A stretch of 45,095 nucleotides of DNA from Hofstenia miamia. Lineage: Eukaryota; Xenacoelomorpha; Acoela; Hofsteniidae. The notes under the pieces are model-generated. The model made no database searches and had not been told where the DNA came from. It saw only the letters and a list, made by a program, of their open reading frames with translations. Shown here in pieces: positions 1-11,222 of this stretch (positions are counted from its first letter, which is position 1; each line of letters starts with the position of its first letter). Location of the stretch: NCBI GenBank assembly GCA_900660155.1, contig CABFPE010000503.1, positions 97,807 to 142,901 on the forward strand, given 5' to 3'. A program made the translations under genes and the position numbers.

Positions 1-1304
1 TTTCTGTACAAATTTTCTAATTATTATAGTTTACAGCTTCCATGTTTTGAAACAGATGTTTGCCCGTGCTAACTTGTTAAGCAAACAAATGGAAATTAAT
101 CCACGTAGTTTAAGGACTACGTAGCGAAAAAATATTTTACAGTTTGAAAAAAATTTTCATTAGAATTTGCAATGACCCTCTTTTGGATGCCTGCAACTAT
201 GATTGAACACAATATAGAATTGTCGTTGAAAACAAAATTCTAAGTCTAATGAATTTTATGGTTTAATGCTTTTCATGCTTTATGTACTTCTATCTAAGTA
301 AATTTGCATTTACATCACAAAAATAATACTGCTACTGGATAGGCATTTATAGTTACCCATAATAAAACATCAATTCTGATTTGCTTTTAATATTTTAATG
401 TTTTTAGTTTTTTTCCAAATTGTCACCTAAATATTGTGCAATGACTAGCTTATCATTTATTGGAACTGATAGAGATACATACAGAAAAAATCTAGAAGCA
501 TTTTGCAAAAACACTGAGTGCGCCTCATAAATATGAGGCGAAAATTGGAAATTTTATTGCATCGTCCTTTTTAAATTGGATTGGTGACTCTTGCTTAAGA
601 CAAATTAACTTATATTGACAAGGCATATTGATGTCACATTAGCTATATTTTGGGAAGTAATTATCACTACCGAGTCATTAAAGGTAGACTCCAACGATAA
701 CAACTTTACTATAAACAATTAAAATACTCAAACGACGTCCAACCTTCCCAGATGCTAGCAGAATTCTTAAATTTTGTATGGAGTGTAAAGTGGAATTCTA
801 AAATATTGAAATGATTTTTATCTTAACAAAAAATCGCTATTCGGCTTCACCTCAAGGGTTGACTTATCTTCTAAATATGTAAGGCAACATGATCGTTTTT
901 TTAGCAAGCTCGAGCAATAAAACGTTTTTACTTTTGTTTTCTCAGTGAATGAGAAGCCATTTTTAAAGCAATTTTTTATAAAATTTGGCGATATTTATAT
1001 CGCAATTTAAGCCAATTTTTGGCAATAAATACAGGTCATAATCATTAAATTTGTGACATATTTCATTATATTTATCACCATATCGAGTTGTGTTTCATCA
1101 GGTTCTCGATTTCACGCTCTAATAGATACATTATGCAATTATAAATTTGACGATTATATAATTTTCAGTTTCCACTATAATAAAAAGTTAAAAAATAAAA
1201 TTATTTGCATTCCATATTTTGCAAGCGCACTTACTTTTTTGGACTATTGCAATGGTTGGGATTTATGTTATTCTAGTTGTCCTTGATTTTACTCGTTTTT
1301 ATAG
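1..1304. other. AT-rich stretch upstream of the first exon, probably intron
   Basis: I see no coding exon here. The short ORF at 1053-1286 has no recognisable composition and is closed by stops. The stretch ends in a splice acceptor (TTTTTATAG at 1296-1304), so at least its right part is intron of the gene whose exons follow. A perfect 9-bp inverted repeat with a 2-nt loop lies at 521-540. Confidence 0.5.
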
Positions 1305-1543
1305 GTGGATGTTCTGGACCGCACTAGTGAAAACGCAGAGGTTTTGCCGTCATCATCGGCTGCGGTAGTTTCTGACATAAAGGCCACTGCGTGTGGTACT
1401 AATCTGCTAGTTAAGCCGAGCTCCCCAACTCTTCCATTATCTAGGAAGGCAAGTTTAGTCAGTGTGTCGTCGTCAGGGTCAGATGGCTCTAGTCAAATAA
1501 TGTCCAGCGGAGACTCCGGATTTTCGTAAGCTTTAAAAATGCA

Positions 1544-1589
<46 letters not shown>

Positions 1590-3045
1590 CACTATGTACG
1601 AAATGGAGAAATATAGGCTAAAGTAAGCTTATTCTCAAAAAGCAAGAAATATATATTAAATGTAGGAGATTAAAGTATATTAAACTTGAATGTCGCACTC
1701 GAAAATTCTTTCATTGTGCACAATACCCTTGAATTTTTAAGTAGTCTAACAATACAATATTATCCAATACACTTAGGGAAAATTTTTTGTTTAACATGTA
1801 CATACTCCCATAAAAACAGATATGCTTATTGTGTTTTGCTTATATGTCTTTAACATTTAGGTTGGACTATGTTATTGTTCAAAAATTTTTTAAAAACCTA
1901 AATTTAAAAAGCATTGAATTCGATGCTGCCTGCTTCTTTAGTAACAGTATCCGCTTTTTTGTCAAATAGCTACAAATATTACAATGGATCTTATCTATAT
2001 ATTTAGTGCATTTTTTCAACAAGAATTGAAATAGTGACTTTTAGTGAAGGTCCTCCAGAAAAGCCTCGCCGCCGAGGATCAGTACGTTCAGAAGAAGGGA
2101 CAATGATGTGGATGATGCGACAATCACGTAGTAAATCACAAGATCGTGAAGCAATCAAGGACAACTTGAATCTATCAGCCTCCAGTTCACAGAATAGCTC
2201 AACAGACACACTTGATGAAGGCTGTAATAAAAGCGATTCAGAATTTCCACCACCACCACCACAAACTACCAGTGAAATGATCCAACGGCTCGAGGTTACT
2301 GAAAATGTTGATATGTCTATACGATATCTTAATTTTTAGGCTTCTTTAAAGGCTTCTGATCAGCAATCCTATGCATTAATGAAAGAAGAGCATAAGCCAA
2401 CGCGTGTTCAGAGACCTACTGAGCAGAGTTTTAGGCCTACTAATTTACTTACCCAACCAGTTTCTGACGTTAATCAAGTGTCACCAACATCAACGTTCAA
2501 ACCATTCCGACCACGAACAGTTATCGCACAAAAATCGCCAACTCATGCTAAGGTTTTTTTCTAAAGCTTTTCTGGCCTTTTATAATTTATGAGAAAAAGT
2601 CTTTTTTCTACCCCAAAAATAGTTTTGTCAAATTCACATAAAAATTTCTATTTATTTCTCTAAGCACTTAGTACTATTTTCCCTTGTTTGAATCTATCGA
2701 GTTTTGAATTATTTTGCTAATAGCCTAGTTTATCCTTAGATTCAAGGTGACATGTGATTTCTATGTGTAATTTAGCCAGTTGAAACAGTTCCTCCACAAC
2801 CTTCAGTAAAGTGTCAAGAACCATTAGGACGAAGATTTAGCGATGCTGGTCTAGGAAGTACCTTTGGTGTTGGAAAACCATTAGTCACACCTGCAGACAA
2901 GGAAGAGATTTCTACATTCTCTCCTAGACGTGTCTCTGTGGCACAATGTTTCGAAACTAAAGACTCGATTGGAAGTTGCGATGCATTGCTTGAAGCCAAA
3001 CGACGGTTAAGAAAAACTGGTGGATTCCCAATCCCTGAATTGTAG
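1305..3045 (+). CDS. 3' end of an unrecognised Ser/Pro-rich gene (four exons, 5' part outside window)
   Basis: Exons read 1305-1525, 2045-2294, 2340-2552 and 2776-3045, ending in TAG. All junctions have GT/AG borders and the phases join (2, 0, 0), giving about 317 residues open from the left. Introns are about 519, 45 and 223 nt; the 45-nt one is unusually short but is needed to remove an in-frame stop. The protein is low-complexity and hydrophilic, rich in Ser, with a Pro run (PPPPPP) and several Arg-rich Ser sites (RKASLVS, RRRGSVRSEE, GRRFSDAG, PRRVSVAQ) that fit basophilic-kinase or 14-3-3 sites. It ends in a basic stretch and GGFPIPEL. I see no folded domain. It reads like the disordered regulatory tail of a signalling or scaffold protein, but I do not recognise the family. 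There is no start codon, so the gene begins upstream of the window. Confidence 0.7.
1545..1584. repeat. (TA)20 microsatellite
   Basis: An uninterrupted TA dinucleotide run of about 20 units, in the first complete intron of the Ser/Pro-rich gene. Confidence 0.97.
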
Positions 3046-4734
3046 CAGTACTGTATTTTTGGTTTTATATAATATCCGGGCTCATCAAATGTTATAACAA
3101 TGTAAATATTTGACATCCTGCGAAGATCCATTTGTCATTAACGCTAAAAGGGGTTGCCAATCTTATAATAGAGCTTCATTTCTTTGATACAAAAATAAAA
3201 AATGTGCATATTTTTTAGAGCAAGAATTTGATAATTGAACCCCAAATAGAATTTGATGAATATTGAGATGATTTCAAAATACATTAAGAAGCTACGAGGA
3301 ATTCCTGAATTGTAAATATACGATTGGGCCTGACACCGACTGATTCATTATTGTGTAGACATGACTTTATTATTTAATTTTTATTTAGCCATTTTGTAAA
3401 AAATGTTAACAATTCTCTGTAATTATTAATTTTTTATTGTTTGATGTAATGTGCAATTTAATATTTTGTGTTTGCATTTTTAAGTATTATACATTCTTTA
3501 AATTTTGATAATGCGTATAATTATGGTTTCTAGATGGCGTAATAGCGTTCATTAATGATAATTCATCTTATGAATTAGGTTGGTTGCAATTGATATTGAT
3601 GCATTATTATTTTAGATATTGTAAGAAATTAAACTGATGTCCTAAATTTCGAAATTTATTTGAGTTTTACTATTGACATGTACACCTAACGAAAGTGCTA
3701 GAAATTACGGACATAGGTTGTTTTGATAAACACCCAAATATTACTTGTTTAATAATTCAGATACCTTAAACGAGGTCGTATGTTCTCAGTTTTTTCATAT
3801 ATGTTAATAATTCTATTGAATTCTATATTCGAAACGTTTGTTTCTTTTTTTGGAAGTTTTTAATCAAGAGTGTTTTTTTCAAATGATTCTCAGGCGATAC
3901 GGCTATACTAAGTAGTATTTCAAGTAATGTTAAAAAGTTTTAGATTTATAAATATTTTTAAATTATCAAATTTTTACTACTTTATAGTAAGGAAAATGCT
4001 TAATTCATCTATGAAACGATGTCTCAAATTCTGAAAATTAATTTAGCATAATCTGTAAAATATGTTTCACAAATTGTTCAATTGAAATGCTAAAACCAAA
4101 ACAGCGATTCCTTACATTTTGACCTAGAAATGCCCCAAAATTAATAACACTACGATACTGGAAACGCTATTATTTAGTTTAAATTGAGAAAATGCAAATG
4201 TGTACTTAATTTTCACGAAAATACTATTACCTATTTTGAAGATTAAGTATGCGAATTCCAATAGTCTACTAGTATACAACAAATTACAAATTTATTGTTT
4301 AACACAAAACATTTAGACACTCACAGACTGCTCCCAAATAACGGATTATGCATAACATATTAATTGCAACACATGGCTAATAAATTATAGATCCCTAAAT
4401 ATTTTGATCATTGCATCCAAAACATATACAATACCCTAATAGAAACTGAAATTCATGCATGATAGATTAGAGGTTCAGAAAAAACTATTTTAATTATATT
4501 GTTGAAGCCTTACTAGGGTGATAGCCACGAAAGTACTAAGGCATTGATAAGAACATATTAAGTTTCAGAAAATTTAATTTGATTTTCAAATTTTTAATTC
4601 CTCAAATAAACCATATGCCCCTTTCTGGTGTTAACGTCCTAAACGACATGGTCGTTATTAATAAACAACTAAAATATGCAAAAATCTATAACCATATTTG
4701 ATGTCATAAAGTAACAAATTTAATAACAACTATA
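3046..4734. other. 3' UTR and AT-rich intergenic spacer
   Basis: This holds the 3' UTR of the preceding gene, with an AATAAA-type signal near 3193, followed by AT-rich sequence. I see no exon, RNA gene or repeat in it. Its right edge is a sharp rise in GC content where the retrotransposon begins. Confidence 0.5.
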
Positions 4735-7730
4735 TAAACTAGTGAAGGTGTCATAGAATCGCAGAGTTCCTTTAGTGCAATCATGAGAGTCATGAGCACG
4801 TCCGTGTCTGAAGTATGAGCATCTCTGGCATCAATTGTTGTGTCAGGATAGAAGTGCATGAAGACTTCTCGTAGTGAACCCATCTGGTTGGCGTAGTTGA
4901 CGAACAACGAGCAGAACTCCTGAACCTCCTTTAGCGTTATCATTTCGGGGTCAGATATGTCGACCCTCAACATCGTGATTATCTTGATGCGTTTGGTCAC
5001 ATTACCGTACCGAGTTATTGTCTCTACGTTGTTGAGATTGCCAGGAGCCTGAAAAAGTACTAAGACCCGGGGGTTTAGCTGCGCTATCTTCTCGTGAATA
5101 TTCGGTAGTTGTTCGTGGAGAGGCTGTCCTCTCATAAAAATGTCGTGAATTGTCAATTTTCCATTGATAAAAACGTTTTCCAGATTGTCGCCGTCAATAA
5201 GTTGATCACAGATTACATTGTACTCATTCATTTGGCTTAAACGCTTGGCATCTCTACCATTGTTCACGTAATTTAACTTGTCAGGGAGGTGGGTGGCGAT
5301 CTTTTTATTCCCCTTTTTCACCCTCCATTTTGGTAGTATAAGTGGATACACAAAAGGTTGTTTTTCTCCACTCTCTTTTCTAGATCTTTAAAGTTGATCT
5401 CTTCTCGCAGGCTGGCAGTTCCAATAGTGACTGGATAATTGATGCGGGCTTCCATGATGGCGTCCCAAAATCTTCCTCGTAACCCGTGGGGACGCAGCTG
5501 GTCGACTTGTGAATTGTTGATTTTGACGCAGGCTGTGGTGCATTCTACGTCCAGGGCCATGCATCGCCCTGGTGATAGTAGAAGCACCAGCTCCTCCTTT
5601 GTAAACATTTACAGTGAGGCACCATTTCATCATGCCTAAGATGTCCTTGTCTTTTGATTCTCCTAGAATCCGCCCTTGGATGGCAAGATCTTCTGTGAAC
5701 TCTTCCGGGGGGTGCTCGATTGTTAGTATCTGTTCCTCCTCTGTTATTAACCACTGTGGGGTCGGCTTTGGCGGTGACAGAGGCCCTCCAAATTTCTCGA
5801 TGTTGACTCTCTTGATGAGATCCCGGATGATCAGGGATAATTGTACTACGGAGGTGTTGAGCAGCTCCTCTTCTCGGTAAAATTGCTCCGGGGTTTTTAC
5901 GACTTGTTCCAGTATGGTAATAGGTATGATATTGTCGTCCTTTTTTACTTTTCTTGCTATCTCTATAAATTCATTGTAGCCATACTCGGGGTAACTGAGT
6001 CTTTCTAGATTGAAAAATATTTCGGACTTGTCCTCGACGTTATTTATCTTCAACGCCTCTCTGAATCAGGTGGTGGATCCAGGCAGACGCTCGATCATGC
6101 ATTGCGTGCACAGTGGGCCATCATGTAGACTGAATATCGCGAACTTTGTGTCGGCTGTCACACCCCCCATAAACTTTTTAAGTGTGTCAGAGAAAATGTT
6201 TTGCCAGTCACGCTACACGCCCCCACCAGTCGGGCATAATACTTTTCGTAGCGTTCCATGGGCCTTTTCGACTGCCTGGGCAACGACGGAGGTGCGCATC
6301 TGTGGAACAACCAGTTCTTGACCTTCCACACAAGTGGGCAGACCGTGATCTCNACGCTCGATCATGCATTGCGTGCACAGTGGGCCATCATGTAGACTGA
6401 ATATCGCGAACTTTGTGTCACACCCCCCATAAACTTTTTAAGTGTGTCAGAGAAAATGTTTTGCCAGTCACGCTACACGCCCCCACCAGTCGGGCATAAT
6501 ACTTTTCGTAGCGTTCCATGGGCCTTTTCGACTGCCTGGGCAACGACGGAGGTGCGCATCTGTGGAACAACCAGTTCTTGACCTTCCACACAAGTGGGCA
6601 GACCGTGATCTCATGTGGTGACATCTTGGTAAGAGCAATCCTGGTGTTCGCGTCCATAGGTAATGCAAGAGTAGGTGTCTTAGTTAAAAAGATTGCCAGG
6701 ACCTATATGGCTCATCTCGCGAAGATGTTGGGTATGTTGCACTCTGAAGAGAGCCACTCCTTATAATTTTTACAGTCTTGCGTCTCATATGACAGGAGTA
6801 TTTCATGTAATATTCTTTTGACTGAACAGTGGTATTGCGATGATGGGCTTCTAATTTCCAAGATGGGCCACTCAGTTTCCAAATTCTGATCTGCTTTTAG
6901 GCTTTGCCATATTTCATTTATCTCCTTGAGGATGGCTGCACTTTGAGCAAAGGCAAAGCTGGCGCGTAGGTCGGTGGCTTTAGTGAGCACGGGCGTATTC
7001 AGATTGATGAGCTCTAGTGTCTGAGCTTGGATGGCAGCATCGATGATAAGTTTTTGATCCATTGCGAGTGGGTGGGTTGGAATATGTTTGCAAAGGAGCA
7101 AGTCAGTTTAGATTATTTTGGTGACAGACAGAACATTGGTGTGGTACATTGACACGGGCCTGTATGATTTAAGGAAATGATGAAGAAGTTTTCCATCCGG
7201 AAGTGGAGGCTCTCTACTTGTTTGGGGATCTCGTCCTCGAATTCGGCACGGAGCACTATCATGAGGCATATCTTCTCCAATTTGGCTAAATGGTAGGCAA
7301 TTTCGATGTTCTCCATGATGTTTGGTGTAGTGACCTCGTGAACTCTTAAGAAGTAAATTATCAGTAGATTGGGGAAGTCGATATTGACACAATCAAACTT
7401 CTGAATACCTCTCCAGTTATTGATGAATTGACAGAGGTTGGTTAGGGTAAAATCTTTGTCGAACAAGGTGTGAACAGTACTTCTCCAGTAATGTCAGCCT
7501 AGACCTTCGGACATTTTACTGTCATAAAGAATGAGTGCATTAACTGGAGGTCTTCTCTCTGCATTCATTACAAACAGAACTATATCGATCGAGCTGCTCA
7601 GTGTTTTGTGGTTGTAGTTCCACCTAATCTTGTTTTGTGTCTCTTTGGATATGTTATCTGTTACAAAGTGTGTAGCGCGCCTTGTTGAGTTGAAATATGG
7701 ATGTATGGTCTCGCCACCAATCTTTGACAT
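4735..7730 (-). pseudogene. Third ORF downstream of integrase; unrecognised N-terminal part, SGNH-hydrolase-like C-terminus
   Basis: Open blocks at 7730-7494, 7466-7113, 7101-6712, 6657-6418 (inside the duplication), 6053-5600, 5608-5318 and 5351-4735 form what was once about 900 codons, now broken by frameshifts. I see no signal peptide, fusion peptide or membrane anchor, so it does not look like env. The middle is helical, with scattered Cys (CTQC near 6115; HRC near 6560) that could bind zinc. The last about 160 residues look like an SGNH/GDSL hydrolase. They have a first strand VICDQLIDG where GDS would be, a helix LHEQLPNIHEKIAQLNP leading to a strand RVLVLFQAPGN (block III Asn), and a C-terminal DAHTSD followed by a helix (block V D-x-H). 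The nucleophile Ser is not present in this copy. The function is inference; family members of this fold are esterases or acyltransferases. Confidence 0.5.
6087..6612. repeat. Direct duplication (266/259 bp) joined by a single N
   Basis: 6087-6352 and 6354-6612 are near-identical direct copies, with one unknown base (N) at 6353 exactly between them. They differ by a 7-nt indel next to TGTC repeats (about 6149-6158 in the first copy). Only one copy is needed to keep the third ORF of the retrotransposon co-linear. The single N at the seam suggests that two overlapping contig ends were joined without merging. Confidence 0.95.
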
Positions 7731-7943
7731 TTTCTTTCTTCTTTCTTTGACCTTATGTGAACAAATGGTGGAGGTGGCAGAAGTCGAATCAAAAGAGGTC
7801 GAGGGGGCTATTGAGTCACTTATAGGGGTGAACTACTTTTCCATTGTTAAGGGTGTACTTGTTGTGATCCAGAACCTTTTTAACTTTTGCAAAAATACGC
7901 AAAAAACCTTGTCACCACGCTTGTGTGGCTCGCCATAAAGTTT

Positions 7944-8979
7944 TCAGTTGAAATTCCTTTTCTGCCAGATGACGGACTGGCCCGTACTGTGGCATATGGT
8001 CAGGTGCATCCGATGCAATTCGTGTACCAATCGCGCTACATATTTGTCTATGCTGACGTCATGACATTTTGGGAACATCATCGACAGAGGCGTCAGTGCC
8101 TCCCTTCCAAACATAGCATGGAACAGGCTCACTCTGGTGGTCGTATGAGCTGAGGTGTTGTAAAAATATTCAACCACTTCGACGGCATGTCGCCATTGGT
8201 TTCTCGCAGCTCATGACAAAGATACTCTCAATAATTTAATTAATGTCCAGTTAAGACGTTCCACCAGGTCGTTTGACTGAGGATGGTCGGCGGTAGTAAA
8301 TTCGTGGATTATTTCCATCTCGCGGCTAAGCACTGTCATGAGATTACTTTCGAATCAGGAACCTTTATCAGACACTAGCTTCACCATAGGTTCGAACTTG
8401 AGCATCTACTCTTTCATGACTTTCTGCTATTTATTCTGTGGTGGGGTTCTTCAGCAGAATGATGTGAGTGTACTTTGTAAAATGGTCAGCCATGAACAGT
8501 ATGTACTGACTGCCTTCATTGTCACGCGACAATTTCTCTAGGTCCATATGGACGATCTCATTTGGCCTTTCGGCAGGTCGGCTCTTGATGGCCACTTGCT
8601 GTTCTGGGAATTGACTGGCATTTTGCAGGAGGCATGCCTCATACTTATCAATCACATCGATTACTGCGGCTCTAATACCAATCATTACATATCTGGTGTT
8701 AAATGTCTTTTCCATTTGAATGATGCCCAGGTGGCTGCACTCATGGAAACGCCTAACTAGGTCGCGTCAGTAGTATTCGGGGACAGCCAGCCAATTGTTC
8801 CTGCTTTTAGCATTTAGGAGGCCTTGTTTGCTGACTTGCCAGTTGTATTTCTGGAAATATCTATCGGTTAATGGATCCATTGGAAACAGAGTATCTGCTA
8901 GTCTACGTAAGATTTCAGACAACACCTTCTCTTGCTTCTGATTGTATATTATGTCTTCAGCGGTTATCTCCTCTCGCAC
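7944..8979 (-). pseudogene. Integrase (zinc-binding domain plus D,D-35-E core), decayed
   Basis: The N-terminal HHCC-type region is partly recognisable (HECSHLG, then YEACLLQN, where the second Cys of the pair seems lost). The catalytic core follows: first Asp in VHMDLEKLS, second Asp in LVSDKGS (near 8370), and Glu in DLVERLNW (near 8255). Exactly 35 residues lie between the second Asp and the Glu, the canonical spacing. The downstream helix with EVVEYFYNTSAHTTT is the usual Ty3 C-terminal core. In-frame stops (one just after SDKGS) and frame changes kill it. The frame then runs through a GPY-like region toward the third ORF. Confidence 0.88.
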
Positions 8980-9099
8980 TAGGGTGGGCAGGATTGCTTG
9001 GCCCTGCCAATCAGCAATGATCTTAGGTAGCGTTTCATATTCTGTGAGCAGAATGAACCCAAACTGGATTCATTCCCTGCCAGCTTCTTTAAATCGTGC

Positions 9100-9444
9100 T
9101 CATAACTGCGAAGGGCATTGAGGTGGAGCTTCTCAGGTTGGTGCTAGATGGTGAACAAAATATCGTTTAAGAACTCGATCCACCTGGCTACTATGTTGGA
9201 CTTGTTGCCAGAGAATTTTTTAAGCCAGGCAAGAGCGCTATTATCAGTATGTATCACAAATGGATGTCCCAAAATAAAGTAGCGGAATTTCTTCCATGAT
9301 GGCGAGCATCTTGCTCTTTGTGGCTCCATAATTCCTTTCTGTGGTTTGTAGTTTATGGCTAAAATACTGAATGGGGCTCTCTACTCCGTTCACTATTTGG
9401 CTAAGGACACCACTGATAGCCATGGCGCTAGTGTCACAATCCAC
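9100..9444 (-). pseudogene. RNase H domain of the Ty3-type element
   Basis: Overlapping open blocks give the Ty3-type RNase H signature in order: a first Asp in MDCDTSAMAISGVLSQ, the Glu segment ERNYGATKSKMLAIMEE, and the second Asp in FVIHTDNSALAWLKKFSG. The domain directly follows RT. A frameshift near 9260 splits it into two frames. It would degrade the RNA strand during reverse transcription in an intact element. Confidence 0.85.
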
Positions 9445-9450
9445 AATGAA

Positions 9451-10295
9451 TCAGGGGTTCTTAGAGTAGGAATTTTCATAAGTTCTCTCTTGTTCCCTCC
9501 ATGTCCATTTAAACTCGACCAACTTCTTTAGTAAGTGGGAAATGCTTTTGGTCTTTTTCACCAAATCGAGAATAAACATTCCATGGTAGTTTACAAAGCC
9601 CATTAGCCTTGGGATATCCTTTTGGCTTTTTGGCATTTCTATCCTATCAAGAAAATCCTTTGCATTAGTCATAATCGAGATCTTGCTGGGTTCAATTATG
9701 CGTCCCAAAAAGGTAACTTTGCTCTGAGCCAGAGCAAACTTGTTGCCGTTGACTTGTAGTAAAGCATTCTGGAGTAGTTCAAGGCTGCGTTTTAGTTTAT
9801 CCAGGTGTTCTGAGAAGGTGTTACTAGCGACCAATATGTCGTCAATATATGCTGAGATACCCAGCTCCAAAACGTTAGTGTTATTCTTCAATACCATTGT
9901 CACATACCTCTGAAAGGTCGCCAGAGCATTGCACAAGCCAAAGGCCATGTATCGCCACTCATAGAGACTGTAGGGATTGATAAAGGCGGTCTTCTGGATG
10001 TCAGATTCTTTCATAGGGACCTGCCAGTAGGCCTTACACAGGTCAAGGCATGAGAAGAACTTGTATTTACTTGTGTTGTACAGAAGGTCCTCTATCCTCG
10101 GAGAGGGTAGGCGTCTTTGATTGTAATGTCGTTTAACTTACAAAAGTCAATGCACAAGCAATACTTTTCCCCTTGCTTAATAAAGGCCATGGGCGCCATG
10201 TAAGGGCTGTTGCTTCCTTGAATAATGCCACTCTCCAAGAAGTTGCTTAGAACTTTCTCATAGGCATCTCGTAAGCTTTCTGGAACTCGCCGCAC
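9451..10295 (-). pseudogene. pol: Reverse transcriptase of the Ty3-type element
   Basis: Two open blocks (10295-10092 and 10014-9451, different frames) cover the RT palm and fingers. Visible motifs are the entry segment (VLSNFLESGIIQGSNSPYMA), the KLNDITIKDAYPL strand, a weak catalytic block with LDLCKAYWQV in the frame-shifted gap, FGLCNALATFQRYV, and the active-site box AYIDDILVAS with both aspartates kept. Further on, FLGRIIEPSKI and GFVNYHGMFI are typical of the thumb/connection. In Ty3 elements this enzyme copies genomic RNA into cDNA. The break between 10014 and 10092 and a stop near 9451 make this copy non-functional. Confidence 0.9.
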
Positions 10296-10540
10296 TGGTA
10301 GTCAAATTGGTTTTCATCTCAATCAAATGTTCCTCTCCTATGGCCTGGCCCACCCTTATGGCTCCATAGTTGAAGATTTCAGTCTTCCATTTGAGCAGTG
10401 ATATCAGCACTTGACGCTCTTCCTTGCTAAGGTGCCAATGCGATTCAGTAGTTACTGATGGAATTTTAACATAGGTTCAGTTAATTGGAAGAAGATTTCC
10501 TCCTCAGGAACTGTTACTAACTGAGTGTCCTTGTGGTCGT

Positions 10541-10860
10541 TTATTTTTTGTTTCTGAAATCAATTACGCAGGCATTGCATTCAAGAAAGTTGTTTCCCAA
10601 AATAACATCGTAAGGTAGAGTATGATCAGACGTATCCACCACTACCAGGTTGACCTGAAACAATTCATTGTTGATTTTCATATCCACGTCACTCACTTTT
10701 ACTCTGAGGGAGATCTTGTTCCCAGACGCATCAATCAAACTTGTAGCAGATGGATCCAATACATCTCGGCTCATGCATAATGCTGAGCAACACATGTCGC
10801 TAATAATCGAGGCAGCATTTACTAGACTTCCATTGATAACAACGGGAATGACGTTGTTTC
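10541..10860 (-). pseudogene. Retropepsin-like aspartic protease, decayed
   Basis: An open segment of about 84 codons, with homologous sequence just upstream in the same frame, shows the second half of a retropepsin fold: a hydrophobic strand (LVVVDTSDHTLPYDVILGNNFL) ending in the typical ILGxxFL motif before a basic stretch. The catalytic D-T/S-G triad expected about 70 residues earlier, after VINGSLVNA, is not recognisable; the place reads SDMCC. It lies between the zinc knuckle and RT, as in Ty3 elements. The assignment rests on position and the ILG motif. Confidence 0.6.
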
Positions 10861-11025
10861 ACATTAGGTGGGTGATGACCAGGATCTCCTGCGCTCATTT
10901 GTTAGGAGACGGCTCTCCCTCTAGTTTAAAGGCTCAGTTGTAGCCAAAGCATTGCTGCCAAGGTCGGCAGTTACATTGTCAATTAAAAATCCATTGCTGT
11001 CCACAAGGATCTGGATCACGGAGGT

Positions 11026-11066
11026 GCATGCAGTTTTTAAGTGGTCTTTTTTCCGCAACAAAAACA
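11026..11066 (-). pseudogene. Nucleocapsid zinc knuckle, frame-broken
   Basis: Read on the - strand, this gives a perfect CX2CX4HX4C zinc knuckle, but only if the frame shifts by -1 in an A-run (11046-11052, AAAAAAG). The knuckle is the RNA-binding signature of Gag nucleocapsid and lies where it should, between capsid and protease. The frame leading into it also differs from the capsid frame, so this part of gag has taken several indels. Confidence 0.6.
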
Positions 11067-11222
11067 CCCGATTGAGGACAGGTCGAAATCCCTTTTGCCA
11101 TGAGCTCAGGAAAGACCTTCCTTGGCAGTAGGCTTGCTAAGGCCAGTGGTGGTTTTAAGTTCGGCGACGTCTTGATCAATTCGATTTGTACTATGCATTA
11201 AATAGACAACACTGATTGCCTT

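Noticed and set aside
4704..4734. Last 10 codons of the third ORF of the LTR element
   Set aside because: The composition changes to AT-rich here; the reading frame probably runs into flanking DNA after truncation.
5439..6766. Several + strand ORFs across the retrotransposon's third ORF
   Set aside because: They are antisense shadows of the - strand coding blocks and have no domain of their own.
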